From Desulfuromonadaceae bacterium (lineage in GTDB: Bacteria; Desulfobacterota; Desulfuromonadia; Geobacterales; Pseudopelobacteraceae), in the NCBI GenBank assembly GCA_028681335.1, contig JAQUIT010000004.1, positions 62,001 to 126,000 of the forward strand: 64,000 bases of DNA. The letters run 5' to 3'. Made by a program: the position numbers and the translations under genes. This document shows positions 52,471-61,715 of the stretch, piece after piece. The notes below the pieces were generated by a model. The model saw only the letters and a list, made by a program, of their open reading frames with translations, was not told the DNA's origin and searched no databases. Position 1 is the first letter of the stretch. Each line of letters starts with the position of its first letter.

Positions 52471-53193
52471 TTATTTCCCCAGAAGTCGTGAAAGAATGGT
52501 ACGCAGACGAAGTTTCCAAACCAGAGTTACGGCTTCACGGACTATTTTGCCAGACATTTTTGAACTGCCGGCATGACGATCAATAAAGATTATCGGTATT
52601 TCGGTGATGCGGAGCCCCTTTTCCATGCAGCGGTAATTCATCTCAATCTGAAACGAATAACCATCTGAGGTTACATGTGCAAGATCAATAGCTTCGATGG
52701 TAGAACGACGAAAACATTTAAAGCCGCTCGTACAGTCACTCACCCGCAAACCGGTAATCCAGCGTGTATAGACGCTGGCAAAATAACTCAGGATCAGGCG
52801 TCTGATCGGCCAGTTGACGACACTGACACCATTGATATATCTGGAACCGATAACCAGATCGCTATCAACAATCGCGGAGAGAAAGAGCGGTAACGTTCCT
52901 GGATCATGGGAGAAGTCAGCATCCATTTCCAACAGATAGTCCGCACCCATCGCAAGCGCTGCCCTGAACCCCTCTCTATATGCAGAACCCAAACCAAGCT
53001 TCCCCGCACGGTGCAGTACATGAATGCGGTCATTTCCTGCGATAAGTTCATCAATTATTGATCCGGTTCCGTCCGGAGAATTGTCATCGACAAAAAGAAT
53101 CTGAAGGTCAGGATGTTGTTCAAGAACTGCCTTTGCCAAAGCGCTGACATTATCTTTTTCGTTGTAGGTCGGTATTATAACAAATGCCTTCAA
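52471..53193 (-). CDS. Polyprenol-phosphate glycosyltransferase (DPM1-like GT2)
   Basis: A 240-residue GT-A enzyme that probably transfers a hexose such as mannose to a polyprenyl phosphate carrier. It shows [20 protein letters not shown], and the metal-binding DAD-like motif [10 protein letters not shown], all standard for the Dpm1 family. There is no C-terminal membrane segment, so it is a DPM1-type, soluble or peripheral enzyme; the small membrane protein encoded 7 bp downstream may anchor it. It starts with TTG and has GGAGAA nine bases upstream. Confidence 0.88.
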   Translation of the reverse strand: MKAFVIIPTYNEKDNVSALAKAVLEQHPDLQILFVDDNSPDGTGSIIDELIAGNDRIHVLHRAGKLGLGSAYREGFRAALAMGADYLLEMDADFSHDPGTLPLFLSAIVDSDLVIGSRYINGVSVVNWPIRRLILSYFASVYTRWITGLRVSDCTSGFKCFRRSTIEAIDLAHVTSDGYSFQIEMNYRCMEKGLRITEIPIIFIDRHAGSSKMSGKIVREAVTLVWKLRLRTILSRLLGK

Positions 53194-53325
53194 ATATTTA
53201 TTCTCCGTTTACACAAGGCTTCATGAAGCGTTTTTATCAGAACTAAATAAAATTTTAACGACAATACGAAATATAGACAACAAAAGTCAAGAACAGCGGG
53301 CAACTCCATGTATCATGGCTCATCA

Positions 53326-54597
53326 CTATTTTGAGTCTATGGCAACAGCGCGACGTTTTTTTGCCGTGATGAGCCGTACCAGGCGTTCATGAAACCAATA
53401 CGCGTAAGTCCAGTTCATCATGACAACCAACCGGTTCCGAAATCCGATCAGATAGTACAAATGCAGCAGCAGCCAGGCGATCCAGGCGAGATAGCCGCGG
53501 AATTTTAAACCTGCTGCGACAGCCACGGCGGAGCTCCTGCCAATGGTTGCCATTGACCCTTTGTCAACATAACGGAATGGCGGCAGGGAGCGGCCCTGTT
53601 CACGTGCAAGAATGGCCCTGGCGGCATAATCACCCTGCTGACTGGCAACCGGTGCCATCATCGGCAATGGCACTCCTTTATCAAGACAGGAAGCCATATC
53701 ACCGACGACAAACACATCGGGATACCCTTTGATGGTTAGATCAGGCTGAACGACAACCCTCCCTGAAGAACCAAGCTCCACACCATGCAGATAACCCGCC
53801 AGCTCTGCTGCAGCAACCCCTGCTGACCAGAACAGTGTATGTGAAGCGATTACGGTTCCGCCATGCAGCACAACCGATTCAGCTGTTGCTCCAACAACAC
53901 GGCTCTCCAGCATGACCTCAACTCCCATGGAGCCAAGCTTGCGGTATGCATACTGCTGTAGGTCAGTCGGCATGGCAACCAATAGAGAATCAGCCGCTTC
54001 AACCAGAATAATCCTTGTCTCTGCGGCGGAAATTGCAGGATGGTCCTGCAAAAGGACATGCACAACCAGCTCTCTCAGTGCCCCGGCAAACTCGACCCCG
54101 GTCGGACCACCACCGACGATTACAAACGTCAGTAGAGCCGATCTCCGCAACAGGTCCGGCTCCCTGGAAGCCTCCTCAAACATTAGCAGAATATGGTTGC
54201 GAAGATCTTCAGCCTGATCAAGCCGCTTGAGATCAAAGGCATGTGCCGCAACGCTTTCCATACCGAAGAAATTAGTGCGGCTGCCGGCAGCAACGACCAG
54301 ATAATCGTACGGGACCTCGCCGGAATCTGTAAGGACACTTTTTTTCTCGAGATCAATTCCGCTTATTTCTGCGAGCAGAAATGTAGCACCATTCCAGCGC
54401 CGGGTGAGGCCACGCAAGGGATAGGCTATAGCTTCCTGCTCGAGTCCTGCAGTTGCAACCTGGTACAGAAGTGGCTGGAACAAGTGATAATTGTTACGGT
54501 CAACCATTATCAGTTCAAGGTCCTTTTCAGCCAGAACTTTTGCGGCCCGTAATCCGCCAAACCCCATTCCGGCAATAACAACACGTTTTCCTGACAT
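53326..54597 (-). CDS. ndh: Type II NADH:quinone oxidoreductase (NDH-2)
   Basis: A single-subunit flavoenzyme that passes electrons from NADH to the quinone pool without pumping ions. The 423-residue protein has the FAD-binding dinucleotide fold KRVVIAGMGFGGLRAAKVL, the second Rossmann GGGPTGVEFAG for NADH, and VFVVGDMAS at the FAD-closing region. The C-terminus has amphipathic/membrane-associated helices (LAWIAWLLLHLYYLIGFRNR). I start at the ATG at 54597 with AAGGGTG nearby; the longer frame has no ribosome site. It stands alone. Confidence 0.9.
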   Translation of the reverse strand: MSGKRVVIAGMGFGGLRAAKVLAEKDLELIMVDRNNYHLFQPLLYQVATAGLEQEAIAYPLRGLTRRWNGATFLLAEISGIDLEKKSVLTDSGEVPYDYLVVAAGSRTNFFGMESVAAHAFDLKRLDQAEDLRNHILLMFEEASREPDLLRRSALLTFVIVGGGPTGVEFAGALRELVVHVLLQDHPAISAAETRIILVEAADSLLVAMPTDLQQYAYRKLGSMGVEVMLESRVVGATAESVVLHGGTVIASHTLFWSAGVAAAELAGYLHGVELGSSGRVVVQPDLTIKGYPDVFVVGDMASCLDKGVPLPMMAPVASQQGDYAARAILAREQGRSLPPFRYVDKGSMATIGRSSAVAVAAGLKFRGYLAWIAWLLLHLYYLIGFRNRLVVMMNWTYAYWFHERLVRLITAKKRRAVAIDSK

Positions 54598-54829
54598 ATC
54601 AGTCACCCTTATAAAATGTTTATATCCATGCAGACCAGCCATACTCTGCCACGACATCATTAAACGCTGACCACCTATATAAACCGAAATGCTTTGTAGA
54701 GGCAAATTTCTAATTCGCCGGCATCATCTGCTGTACAACTGAATCAATTTGTTATATTTTTAATACTTTATTCATGAACGTAGAAACGGTACCTAGCTTA
54801 CCAACTCTCAGCAGATCATCGACGTAGAT

Positions 54830-56845
54830 ATGCTGAACAAATCTATCCAGACATTTACACAAAAACATGTGCGCAGCAATCGGAACTCAATGACTTCATT
54901 TCTCAACAAGCTGAAACTTCGTGGAAAACTGCTGACACTTGTCTTACCACTGGTGATAATTCCAATTTTTGTTGTAGCGGGAGTAATTGGATTCATTGCC
55001 AATCAGCAGGCCTATCTCGGCGTTACAACAACCAGCAAAGACGACCTGCAGCACCTTTCAGAATTCTGCATCGATCTACTCGATTCTCATTACCAGCAGT
55101 TCCAGGTGTACAAACAGGACAAAGCAAGGAACCTCAACAAGGAACTGGCAACGTTGACAGCTCTGTCGTACAACCTTGTCACGGCAGAACAGAACCAGTA
55201 CACCGGGGGCAAAGTCGATCTTGAAACAGCAAAACGCGAGGCACGCCAGGCGTTAAAAAAGACAAACGTAGGTGAAACCGGCTATATATATGCCATGTCA
55301 AGCCAAGGTGACCTTCTGGCTCATATTGCCCGTGAAGGTGAAAACGTCTATAACGAGCGTGATGAAAACGGGCGCTACTTTATACGCGAAATGTGTGCTG
55401 CAGCTCGCGCCAGCAAACCTGGTGAAACGCTTTTTATAACCTACCCCTGGCGAAATGCTGTCTTGGGAGACAAAAAACCCCGCACGAAAGTTGTTGCCTA
55501 CAGATATTTCCGCCAATGGGACTGGATAATTGCTGCCGGCAGCTACCTGGATGAAACAGCTGGTGATGCCGCTTTTGAACGCCTGTCGTTTGAAAAACTT
55601 AAAGAGAGTATTCGTGCCAAGAAAGTAGGTGAGACCGGCTACATATTCTGCATGGACAGTAAAGGTACCTTTACGGTCCACCCGGACTCCGAAGGCAAGA
55701 ATATGATCAATGCACGTGACCTGAACGGCAACAGCTTCATTCGGGAGATGTGCAACAAGAAAAGCGGTTGGATCCGCTACCCATGGAAAAACAGTACCGA
55801 CTCGAAAATCAGGATGAAGATAGTTCGTTATGACTACTTCGAACCATGGGACTGGATTGTAGCGGTCGGTTCGTATGAAGATGAGTTCTATCAGGAAGCG
55901 AACAAGATCAAGTCGCATATCCTGTTCAGCATGGCTCTTTTGACACTTATCGTCGGCGCTGCTGCAACGTGCCTGGTGTTTTGGGCCTCCAATTTTTTTA
56001 CCCGGCCGATCACTCACATGATGTCGGTCATCAAGCGTGTCAAACGTGGCAATCTGGATGAACGGATGACCGTCAGCGGTCAGGATGAACTAGCCGAGAT
56101 GGGAAGCGCTTTTAACCGCATGACAGAAATTATTCAGCGCAACAAGGCTATGGAGTCGAACCTTGCCCAGCAATGCAAGATGGCTTCACTTGGTGTACTG
56201 TCATCAGGTGTAGCACATGAGATAAATAATCCTCTGGGGGTTATTCTTGGGTATGCAGGCTACCTTGAAGGCAAGATGGGTGAAAACGACCCGAACTACC
56301 AGTACATCCATGAGATCAAACGTGAAAGCAAGCGCTGCAAAAAGATAGTTCAGGATCTGCTCTCCTATGCGCGCACGCCACGTCCAACCATTGAGGCGAC
56401 CGATCTTAATGATCTCCTGCAGCAAATTGTCGACTTTGCCGCTAATCACACCGACATGCGCGGCGTAAAGATCAGCACTAACCTCGCCAGCGGTTTACCT
56501 CCGATTGAGCTGGATGGCGACCAGATGCGCCAGGTTGCCATAAATCTGGTCCTGAACGCCGGTGGTGCCATGCCGGACGGCGGAAGCCTAACGGTCAGCA
56601 GCGAGGCAGTTGATGCAACACATGTACGCATTACGTTCAGCGATAGCGGTTGCGGCATCCCGCCAGAGAGCCTGGAAACTATTTTTGAGCCGTTCTACAC
56701 TACCAAAGCCAGTGGCACCGGCTTGGGTTTGGCCATAACACGGCAGATAATAGAGCAGCACCACGGCGAAATCCATATTGACAGTGAAGTTGGCAAGGGA
56801 ACACGCGTCACAGTCACGTTGCCAATAGAGCGAGAGGAATTGTAG
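54830..56845 (+). CDS. Sensor histidine kinase with tandem Cache domains
   Basis: The 671-residue protein has a membrane helix (about 33-55), two tandem sCache-type modules (about 60-240 and 245-360), a second helix (about 362-390), a HAMP domain (about 385-440), the H-box VAHEINNPLGVILGY and a HATPase domain with LVLNAGGAMPDGG, DSGCGIPPE and GTGLGLAI. The two Cache units share the elements VGETGYI, FIREMC and WDWI-A-GSY, so they arose by duplication. Cache modules usually bind small organic acids or amino acids. The start could be 54830 or the ATG at 54890. The sigma54 regulator follows directly, with the transport operon next to it. Confidence 0.92.
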   Translation: MLNKSIQTFTQKHVRSNRNSMTSFLNKLKLRGKLLTLVLPLVIIPIFVVAGVIGFIANQQAYLGVTTTSKDDLQHLSEFCIDLLDSHYQQFQVYKQDKARNLNKELATLTALSYNLVTAEQNQYTGGKVDLETAKREARQALKKTNVGETGYIYAMSSQGDLLAHIAREGENVYNERDENGRYFIREMCAAARASKPGETLFITYPWRNAVLGDKKPRTKVVAYRYFRQWDWIIAAGSYLDETAGDAAFERLSFEKLKESIRAKKVGETGYIFCMDSKGTFTVHPDSEGKNMINARDLNGNSFIREMCNKKSGWIRYPWKNSTDSKIRMKIVRYDYFEPWDWIVAVGSYEDEFYQEANKIKSHILFSMALLTLIVGAAATCLVFWASNFFTRPITHMMSVIKRVKRGNLDERMTVSGQDELAEMGSAFNRMTEIIQRNKAMESNLAQQCKMASLGVLSSGVAHEINNPLGVILGYAGYLEGKMGENDPNYQYIHEIKRESKRCKKIVQDLLSYARTPRPTIEATDLNDLLQQIVDFAANHTDMRGVKISTNLASGLPPIELDGDQMRQVAINLVLNAGGAMPDGGSLTVSSEAVDATHVRITFSDSGCGIPPESLETIFEPFYTTKASGTGLGLAITRQIIEQHHGEIHIDSEVGKGTRVTVTLPIEREEL

Positions 56846-58237
56846 ATGGTTGATAAAAAACGTATTTTACTCATTGATAACGAAGCCGGACTCTGCCGAA
56901 TGATGGAGCAGGTCCTGCTGGACCACGGTTATCTGGCACGAGCCTATACATCACCACAGCAGGCGGTTGAAGATTTTACCCCATCAGCATGGGATCTGGT
57001 CATCAGTGACATAAAAATGCCCGGCATGAGCGGACTTGAGGTTTTGCAAGCGATCAAGGCCAAACAGCATAATATTCCGATCATCATGATTACTGCATAC
57101 GCAACGGTAGATATGTCGATCCAGGCACTTCGTAAAGGTGCATACGATATGCTGACCAAGCCGTTTGAACCTGATGAGCTTGTCTACCGGGTAAAAAATG
57201 CCCTGCAACAAAGTCAGTTACTCGAAGAGAATCGCGAGCTGCGTGCCGAACTTGAAGAAAAGTTCCGTTTCGAAAACATTATCGGCGCCTGTGAGGGTTT
57301 AAAGAGTGTCTTGGAACGTGTTGGTAAAGTTGCCGTCAGGGATACATCAATCCTTATTACCGGCGAATCAGGAACAGGCAAGGAACTTATTGCCCAGGCA
57401 ATCCATTACAACTCTCCGCGCCGGGAAAAGAAGTTTGTTGCGATCAATTGTGGGGCTTTACCGGAAAACCTGTTGGAAAGCGAGCTGTTCGGATATAAAA
57501 AGGGGGCTTTTACCGGGGCAACTGAGAGCCGCTACGGGCTATTGGAAGCGGCCAACGGTGGTACCCTGTTTCTTGACGAAGTGGGCAACCTGCCGATGAA
57601 CGTCCAAAAAACGCTGCTCCGTTTCCTGCAGGAGAAGGAGTTTCACCGACTTGGAGACACAAGCCCAACACGGGTTGATGTGAGGGTTCTCTCTGCCACC
57701 AACTCAGACCTGAAAGAAGCAATAAAATCCGGCGCGTTTCGTGAAGACCTCTATTATCGGCTGAACGTTGTCAATATCCATCTTCCTCCGCTGCGTGAAC
57801 GCAACAGCGACATTCCATTATTAGCAGCCCACTTCATCCTCCAGCAGAATCATAAGTTCAAAACATCGATCAAAGGGTTTGACAGTGAGTCACTACGGAT
57901 ACTTTGTTCATGCGCATGGCCCGGCAATATAAGGCAGCTCAAAAATGTCATTGAGGCCTGCATGGCCATGGAAACGGGGGAATATATATCCAGAGAGACG
58001 CTTGCTCAGTTTATTGAGGCTGATTCGGATAGCTGTACTGTTTCGTGCGAAACACCGCAGGGTAACACGGACGTGCCGTATACAACTGCACTTGAGCGTT
58101 TTGAAGCAGATTTATTAACAGGACTTCTTAAACGGCACAATGGCAACATCGACCTGGCCGCGCGTGAAGCCGGCATGAACATGGCAACCATGTATCGGAA
58201 GATTAAGAGGTACGGCATCAGAAAAGAAGATTACTGA
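56846..58237 (+). CDS. Sigma54-dependent response regulator (NtrC family)
   Basis: A 463-residue activator with a receiver domain (Asp55 in [10 protein letters not shown], Lys in [10 protein letters not shown]), an AAA+ domain (about 142-380, Walker [10 protein letters not shown], the sigma54-contact loop GAFTGA at about 220, Walker [12 protein letters not shown], and arginine region [11 protein letters not shown]), and a Fis-type helix-turn-helix ([24 protein letters not shown]). GAGGAA stands before the ATG, and only the kinase stop lies between the two genes. It should be phosphorylated by the kinase encoded upstream and activate a sigma54 promoter; the one at 61472-61488 is the obvious target. 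Confidence 0.94.
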   Translation: MVDKKRILLIDNEAGLCRMMEQVLLDHGYLARAYTSPQQAVEDFTPSAWDLVISDIKMPGMSGLEVLQAIKAKQHNIPIIMITAYATVDMSIQALRKGAYDMLTKPFEPDELVYRVKNALQQSQLLEENRELRAELEEKFRFENIIGACEGLKSVLERVGKVAVRDTSILITGESGTGKELIAQAIHYNSPRREKKFVAINCGALPENLLESELFGYKKGAFTGATESRYGLLEAANGGTLFLDEVGNLPMNVQKTLLRFLQEKEFHRLGDTSPTRVDVRVLSATNSDLKEAIKSGAFREDLYYRLNVVNIHLPPLRERNSDIPLLAAHFILQQNHKFKTSIKGFDSESLRILCSCAWPGNIRQLKNVIEACMAMETGEYISRETLAQFIEADSDSCTVSCETPQGNTDVPYTTALERFEADLLTGLLKRHNGNIDLAAREAGMNMATMYRKIKRYGIRKEDY

Positions 58238-58258
58238 TTTTGTTCACAGCCATTACGT

Positions 58259-58295
58259 AAAGAGAAAGCCCGGATTCAATCCGGGCTTTCTCTTT
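58259..58295. terminator. Terminator between the response regulator and the OFA transporter gene
   Basis: AAAGAGAAAGCCCGGAT (58259-58275) and ATCCGGGCTTTCTCTTT (58279-58295) form a perfect 17-bp stem with a TCA loop. Both sides have A or T runs, so it serves both converging genes. Confidence 0.92.
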
Positions 58296-58335
58296 ACTGC
58301 AGTTACCATTTTTGCCAGAACACCATAGAAACGGA

Positions 58336-59697
58336 TTACATCATTTTTCGCGGCACACGAACCTGAGCCTGTTCGTATCCGACAAACACCTTGGCGCCCA
58401 ACATGAACTCCGCCCAGAATTCTTTCCACTGGGAAGGTTCTTCTTCGTTGTCAACAGCAGGTTTGAGCTCAGCAAGAAAAATCGTCATAGCGGCCCCGGC
58501 GACAAGCAGAATTCCGGACAACATGAACGACTTGCCTAAACCACCGGGCTGGGCTTTGATCATCTCGGAGACCTTACCCATGACAAAGCCACCGACCCCC
58601 CATGCGGTAAAGAGCACACCATAATTCAGACCATAGTTTTTTGTCCCCCAGTAGTCTTTGGAAAATGAGGGAAAAAGACAAAGGTTAGATCCATAGTTAA
58701 AACCGATGAAGGAAGCCAGCAGGACCAACAGGACTGCACTACCGGAGTTAATTACCACCATGGCGAGGAACATCATCAAAGCCTGAAACGACAGCATGAT
58801 GAAGAGGGTGGCGCGGCGACCGATCTTATCAGACAACACTCCGGCAACAACACGACCGCCGGCGTTCCCTACCGCCATGATAGCGACTGCTACGAACGCC
58901 ATTGGCCCCATGCTGTGCTTGGCCAACCCGGCGACGCTACCGATAACCATCAGTCCGGCGCCGGAACCGATGAAAAAGGTTACCCAGAGGACATAGAACT
59001 TGTAGTTGCGCAGCATCTCGCTGACACTGGCATTTACGGCCGGTTTGGAAGCATTCAGCTTGGCCACCGGGCCTGGGTCAGCAGGTTCTACAGGTACGAA
59101 TCCCTGTGGAGGATTGGTAAGCAAGAAGGAAAGACCACAGACGACTACCGTAAATCCGATTCCAAGAAACATCATGGTGCTAGGGATACCGAACTCTCCG
59201 ATCAGATAGGAGGCAAGCGGTGCAATATAAACCGGCGCGATACCAAAGCCACCAACTACTATTCCCGCAATAAGCCCGGTCTTTGAAGGTGAGAACCATT
59301 TCAATGCAGGCGGCGTCGCGGCTGAATAGCCAAAACCGAAGCCACTTCCAGCAAGGACTCCGAAACCAAGTACCCAAGACAGGTAACTGCTGGAGAATGC
59401 CATCAACATGAAACCGGCACCAACGAGCAAGCCGCCAATAAGTGCGGTGCGAGCCGGACCAATCTTGTCCTGACATTTACCGGCCAGGATCATGGAAAAG
59501 GCAAATGCCAGACAGCAGATTGCGTACGGATCGTTTATCGAGGCGATATCCCACTGAAACGCATCAGGTCCGCCCTTTTCAATAGAAGCCTTGATGGCCC
59601 CTTTGAATACGCTCCAGGCATACAACACCCCCAGAGCCAGGTTAATGGCAAGACCCGCAGATACGACAGTCCAGCCCTTGTTTTTGATCTCAGTCAT
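58336..59697 (-). CDS. OFA-family MFS transporter (organic anion type)
   Basis: A 453-residue protein with 12 membrane helices and MFS motifs, including DKIGPARTALIGGLLVGAG after helix 2 and DKIGRRATLF after helix 8. The architecture and LGVLYAWSVFKGAI at the N-terminus fit the oxalate/formate antiporter (OFA) family, which moves small carboxylates (oxalate, formate, pyruvate, lactate). The substrate cannot be read from the sequence. GGAGAGGA precedes the ATG. It is the last gene of the small sigma54-type operon, and its neighbours are two small membrane proteins and a 350-residue unknown one. Confidence 0.85.
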   Translation of the reverse strand: MTEIKNKGWTVVSAGLAINLALGVLYAWSVFKGAIKASIEKGGPDAFQWDIASINDPYAICCLAFAFSMILAGKCQDKIGPARTALIGGLLVGAGFMLMAFSSSYLSWVLGFGVLAGSGFGFGYSAATPPALKWFSPSKTGLIAGIVVGGFGIAPVYIAPLASYLIGEFGIPSTMMFLGIGFTVVVCGLSFLLTNPPQGFVPVEPADPGPVAKLNASKPAVNASVSEMLRNYKFYVLWVTFFIGSGAGLMVIGSVAGLAKHSMGPMAFVAVAIMAVGNAGGRVVAGVLSDKIGRRATLFIMLSFQALMMFLAMVVINSGSAVLLVLLASFIGFNYGSNLCLFPSFSKDYWGTKNYGLNYGVLFTAWGVGGFVMGKVSEMIKAQPGGLGKSFMLSGILLVAGAAMTIFLAELKPAVDNEEEPSQWKEFWAEFMLGAKVFVGYEQAQVRVPRKMM

Positions 59698-59789
59698 ATT
59701 AGTTCCTCTCCGGGTAACTATTGATATGTAGGAGTCGTACGTAACTTAAAGCTGCTTTCTCCCGGAGAAGCAGAGGAGACAACATATAT

Positions 59790-60842
59790 TTATCTCAGTT
59801 TCTGGGTTGCAAACTTCTTATCCGGTCCATTCATACGGATGGCTGTTGCAAACTCCATCCAAAAGACCAGGTAGATCGAGATCATCAGCGAAAGCCCGAT
59901 ATTCTGATTTTCAGCACCAAGAGCCTTGGCCAGGATCGGTGAAGCAAAGCCTGCACCCAGAGTACCGGTCATGCGTTCAAGCAGATAAAAGACCGGCAGG
60001 GTTAGCAGTGTGCCGACGACCATGATGGCAATGCCGGTTGGTCGTTTAATCCAATACTTGGGAGAGAAACCGTACATACGCATGAAAATAACCACCCAGA
60101 TAACCCAGACTGAATAGTCAACAGCAGCATCAGGCAACGCCAGCTTGTTATTGACCAGCACAATCTCAAGCACTGTCACGACACCCAGCAGAGTGAACAT
60201 CCAGTTAAACTTTTCGTTTGCCTGGGTCTGCCAGTTACGGCTGTCTGGCGCTTTAACTTCGTCATATGAATGATTGTGAGTACCCAGAGCTGAAAAAAGA
60301 ATAGCAAACCAGATACCGGCATTATGGAACAGAAGCGAAGCATGGTTACCTGCTACGTTAGCGATGCGGGCCATGGGGTCACGCGCAAAGTCACCGGCGA
60401 TGCGCATAAGAAAAAGGTTAGCAATTACTGAGCAGCAGACGATGACCGCAATGGTGAAGATCTTGCGTGGCAGCAGATACGGATCAACCCGATCCGGGAA
60501 ACCGATAATGAAAGCGAACCAGATCAGATACATGATCAGCGGAATGCCGAAGCAGATGCCGTAGACGGATTTACCGGCAAAATCGCCGCTCTGAGCATAA
60601 ATCACATAATTATTGGCAGGATCGGCATCGGTATTAGCAGCTTTGACGACATCCTTGGCCACTTTCTGGACGTGTGGCAGAAGGCCCATGGCGTACCAGC
60701 CGTGATCGCCCTGGGTTGTATCCACGACCCAGTACTGGTCACCCATCATCTCGTCGAGTCCACCGAAGAGCTGCATATTGAATGCGGCGCAGACAACACA
60801 GACAGTCAGAAGCAGAATTGCATGAGTAATTTTCATTGGCAT
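59790..60842 (-). CDS. Unrecognised polytopic membrane protein in the transporter operon
   Basis: A 350-residue protein of unknown family. It begins MPMKITHAILLL, with an N-terminal hydrophobic segment and then an extracytoplasmic region (about 30-105) rich in Asp, Tyr and Trp. About six more membrane helices follow (near 107-127, 133-158, 185-205, 220-240, 255-275, 280-300, 320-340). Intramembrane or loop elements include GNHASLLFHNAGIW and ALGTHNHSY, with several His. I do not recognise a transporter signature. AGGGAGA stands nine bases before the ATG at 60842; the longer frame from 60878 overlaps the previous gene. It could be a channel or a carrier partner. Confidence 0.75.
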   Translation of the reverse strand: MPMKITHAILLLTVCVVCAAFNMQLFGGLDEMMGDQYWVVDTTQGDHGWYAMGLLPHVQKVAKDVVKAANTDADPANNYVIYAQSGDFAGKSVYGICFGIPLIMYLIWFAFIIGFPDRVDPYLLPRKIFTIAVIVCCSVIANLFLMRIAGDFARDPMARIANVAGNHASLLFHNAGIWFAILFSALGTHNHSYDEVKAPDSRNWQTQANEKFNWMFTLLGVVTVLEIVLVNNKLALPDAAVDYSVWVIWVVIFMRMYGFSPKYWIKRPTGIAIMVVGTLLTLPVFYLLERMTGTLGAGFASPILAKALGAENQNIGLSLMISIYLVFWMEFATAIRMNGPDKKFATQKLR

Positions 60843-60856
60843 GATCGGTATTCTCC

Positions 60857-61108
60857 CTATTCCTTGTGAGTGGTCCAAAACATAGACACGGCATTAGCAG
60901 CAAACAGGCCGTACAGCCACATTGTGTTCCAGGCCGGTCCGGACCAGTGGCTGCCGTGACCACCACCGACAACACCAGAAGCGATTACAAATCCAATTAT
61001 TGCCGTGAAAGCCACCATGGCAACCGAGCGGAGAATGGCGCTGTTTCGCCAGGTATGGCGTTCCAGCTCTTCTATTCTATTCAGTAGTTCAAGCTCTCTT
61101 TCGCTCAT
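60857..61108 (-). CDS. Small membrane protein, 83 residues
   Basis: The protein begins MSERELELLNRIEELERHTW, a charged helical segment. It then has two membrane helices (about residues 27-47 and 62-78) with a Gly/His-rich turn (VVGGGHGSHWSGP) between them. AAGGAGAG precedes the ATG at 61108, an ideal ribosome site. The gene overlaps the 41-residue ORF upstream and is 14 bp before the 350-residue membrane protein gene. Function unknown; an accessory subunit of the carrier is plausible. Confidence 0.72.
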   Translation of the reverse strand: MSERELELLNRIEELERHTWRNSAILRSVAMVAFTAIIGFVIASGVVGGGHGSHWSGPAWNTMWLYGLFAANAVSMFWTTHKE

Positions 61109-61214
61109 CTCTTCTCTCCTTAGCAATTAGTAGCACAACAAAAAGCGTGCTGATTAATACAGCCGGTAAAACATGTATGGGACTGAAATTGAGAATGTGG
61201 GTATAAAACATCAT
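61089..61214 (-). CDS. 41-residue single-helix membrane protein
   Basis: This ORF is too short for usual gene finders. It begins MMFYTHILN, has one strong membrane helix (about residues 16-31, LPAVLISTLFVVLLIA) and ends with a basic tail (KERRDERKRA). GGAG is just four bases before the first ATG at 61214. It overlaps the next gene by 20 bases in another frame, and the ribosome site of that gene lies inside it, so the two are likely coupled. Its orientation should be N-outside, basic C-inside. It is 17 bp after the stop of the Cys-rich protein gene. Confidence 0.55.
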   Translation of the reverse strand: MMFYTHILNFSPIHVLPAVLISTLFVVLLIAKERRDERKRA

Positions 61215-61231
61215 TTTCTCCATTCTGAGAC

Positions 61232-61435
61232 CTAGGGTGTATTAATCAGAACTCGATTTAAGCTGGCTTCCAACGGAAAACGGTCCGAGAGCTCAAGATA
61301 TTTGATGCACTGCAGATGCCGCCCGCTACAGTAGCGAATAATCATGTTAACATCATGAGGCGAGATATAACCGCAACCGACATCGCATTGATCATCGTCT
61401 TTTCCGTAAAATGGGCAGATTTTTTCAGATATCAT
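61232..61435 (-). CDS. Cys-rich small protein (67 residues) at the head of the transporter operon
   Basis: The 67-residue product has cysteines at residues 7, 17, 21, 36 and 43, including CPFYGKDDDQCDVGCGYISP and YCSGRHLQCIKYLEL. This spacing could coordinate a metal or iron-sulfur centre, or form disulfides. I recall similar small proteins in deltaproteobacteria but know no function. I start at the ATG at 61435 with GAGGGA nearby; the longer frame from 61516 would cross the predicted transcription start. It is the first gene downstream of the -24/-12 promoter at 61472-61488. Confidence 0.65.
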   Translation of the reverse strand: MISEKICPFYGKDDDQCDVGCGYISPHDVNMIIRYCSGRHLQCIKYLELSDRFPLEASLNRVLINTP

Positions 61436-61471
61436 GCTTCCCTCATTGATCATGCTTTCTCGCCATACAAC

Positions 61472-61488
61472 TGCACATGTCGTGCCAA
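61472..61488 (-). promoter_or_regulatory. Sigma54 (-24/-12) promoter of the transporter operon
   Basis: The minus strand reads TTGGCACGACATGTGCA. It matches the sigma54 consensus YTGGCACGRNNNTTGCW at every defined position except one (G instead of T before TGC). GG of the -24 box and GC of the -12 box are correctly placed, and transcription should start near 61461, about 26 bp before the first ATG. Confidence 0.78.
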
Positions 61489-61562
61489 TCAGCAATCCAA
61501 CTAAATATATTTGCAATTACATAGTGTTATAAGAATTTTGCTCCCCCTATCCCTCATGATGT

Positions 61563-61578
61563 TTTGCATAAATGCAAA
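61563..61578. promoter_or_regulatory. Upstream palindrome 1, TTTGCA-N4-TGCAAA
   Basis: TTTGCATAAATGCAAA, a palindrome with 7-bp arms, centred about 110 bp upstream of the predicted sigma54 transcription start. It shares its pattern with two other copies. Half-site centres are one helical turn apart, as for a dimeric enhancer-binding protein. Confidence 0.65.
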
Positions 61579-61685
61579 CACCTTTCGCTTCCTGTTTATC
61601 ACCTGATGCCTGACATAAAATAAATATTCTTAAATAACTCCTTTAATTTAATACAGTTATATACGATGTTGGCACATACGATATG

Positions 61686-61701
61686 TTTGCATATCTGCAA
61701 A
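61686..61701. promoter_or_regulatory. Upstream palindrome 2, TTTGCA-N4-TGCAAA
   Basis: TTTGCATATCTGCAAA, with perfect 6-bp arms. It lies about 233 bp upstream of the predicted start of transcription and exactly 30 bp (three turns) from palindrome 3. Confidence 0.65.
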
Positions 61702-61715
61702 TACATTTTTAAGCT

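Noticed and set aside
55298-56017. 239-codon minus-strand frame inside the sensor kinase gene
   Set aside because: It is a shadow of the tandem Cache coding sequence; no family pattern or ribosome site.
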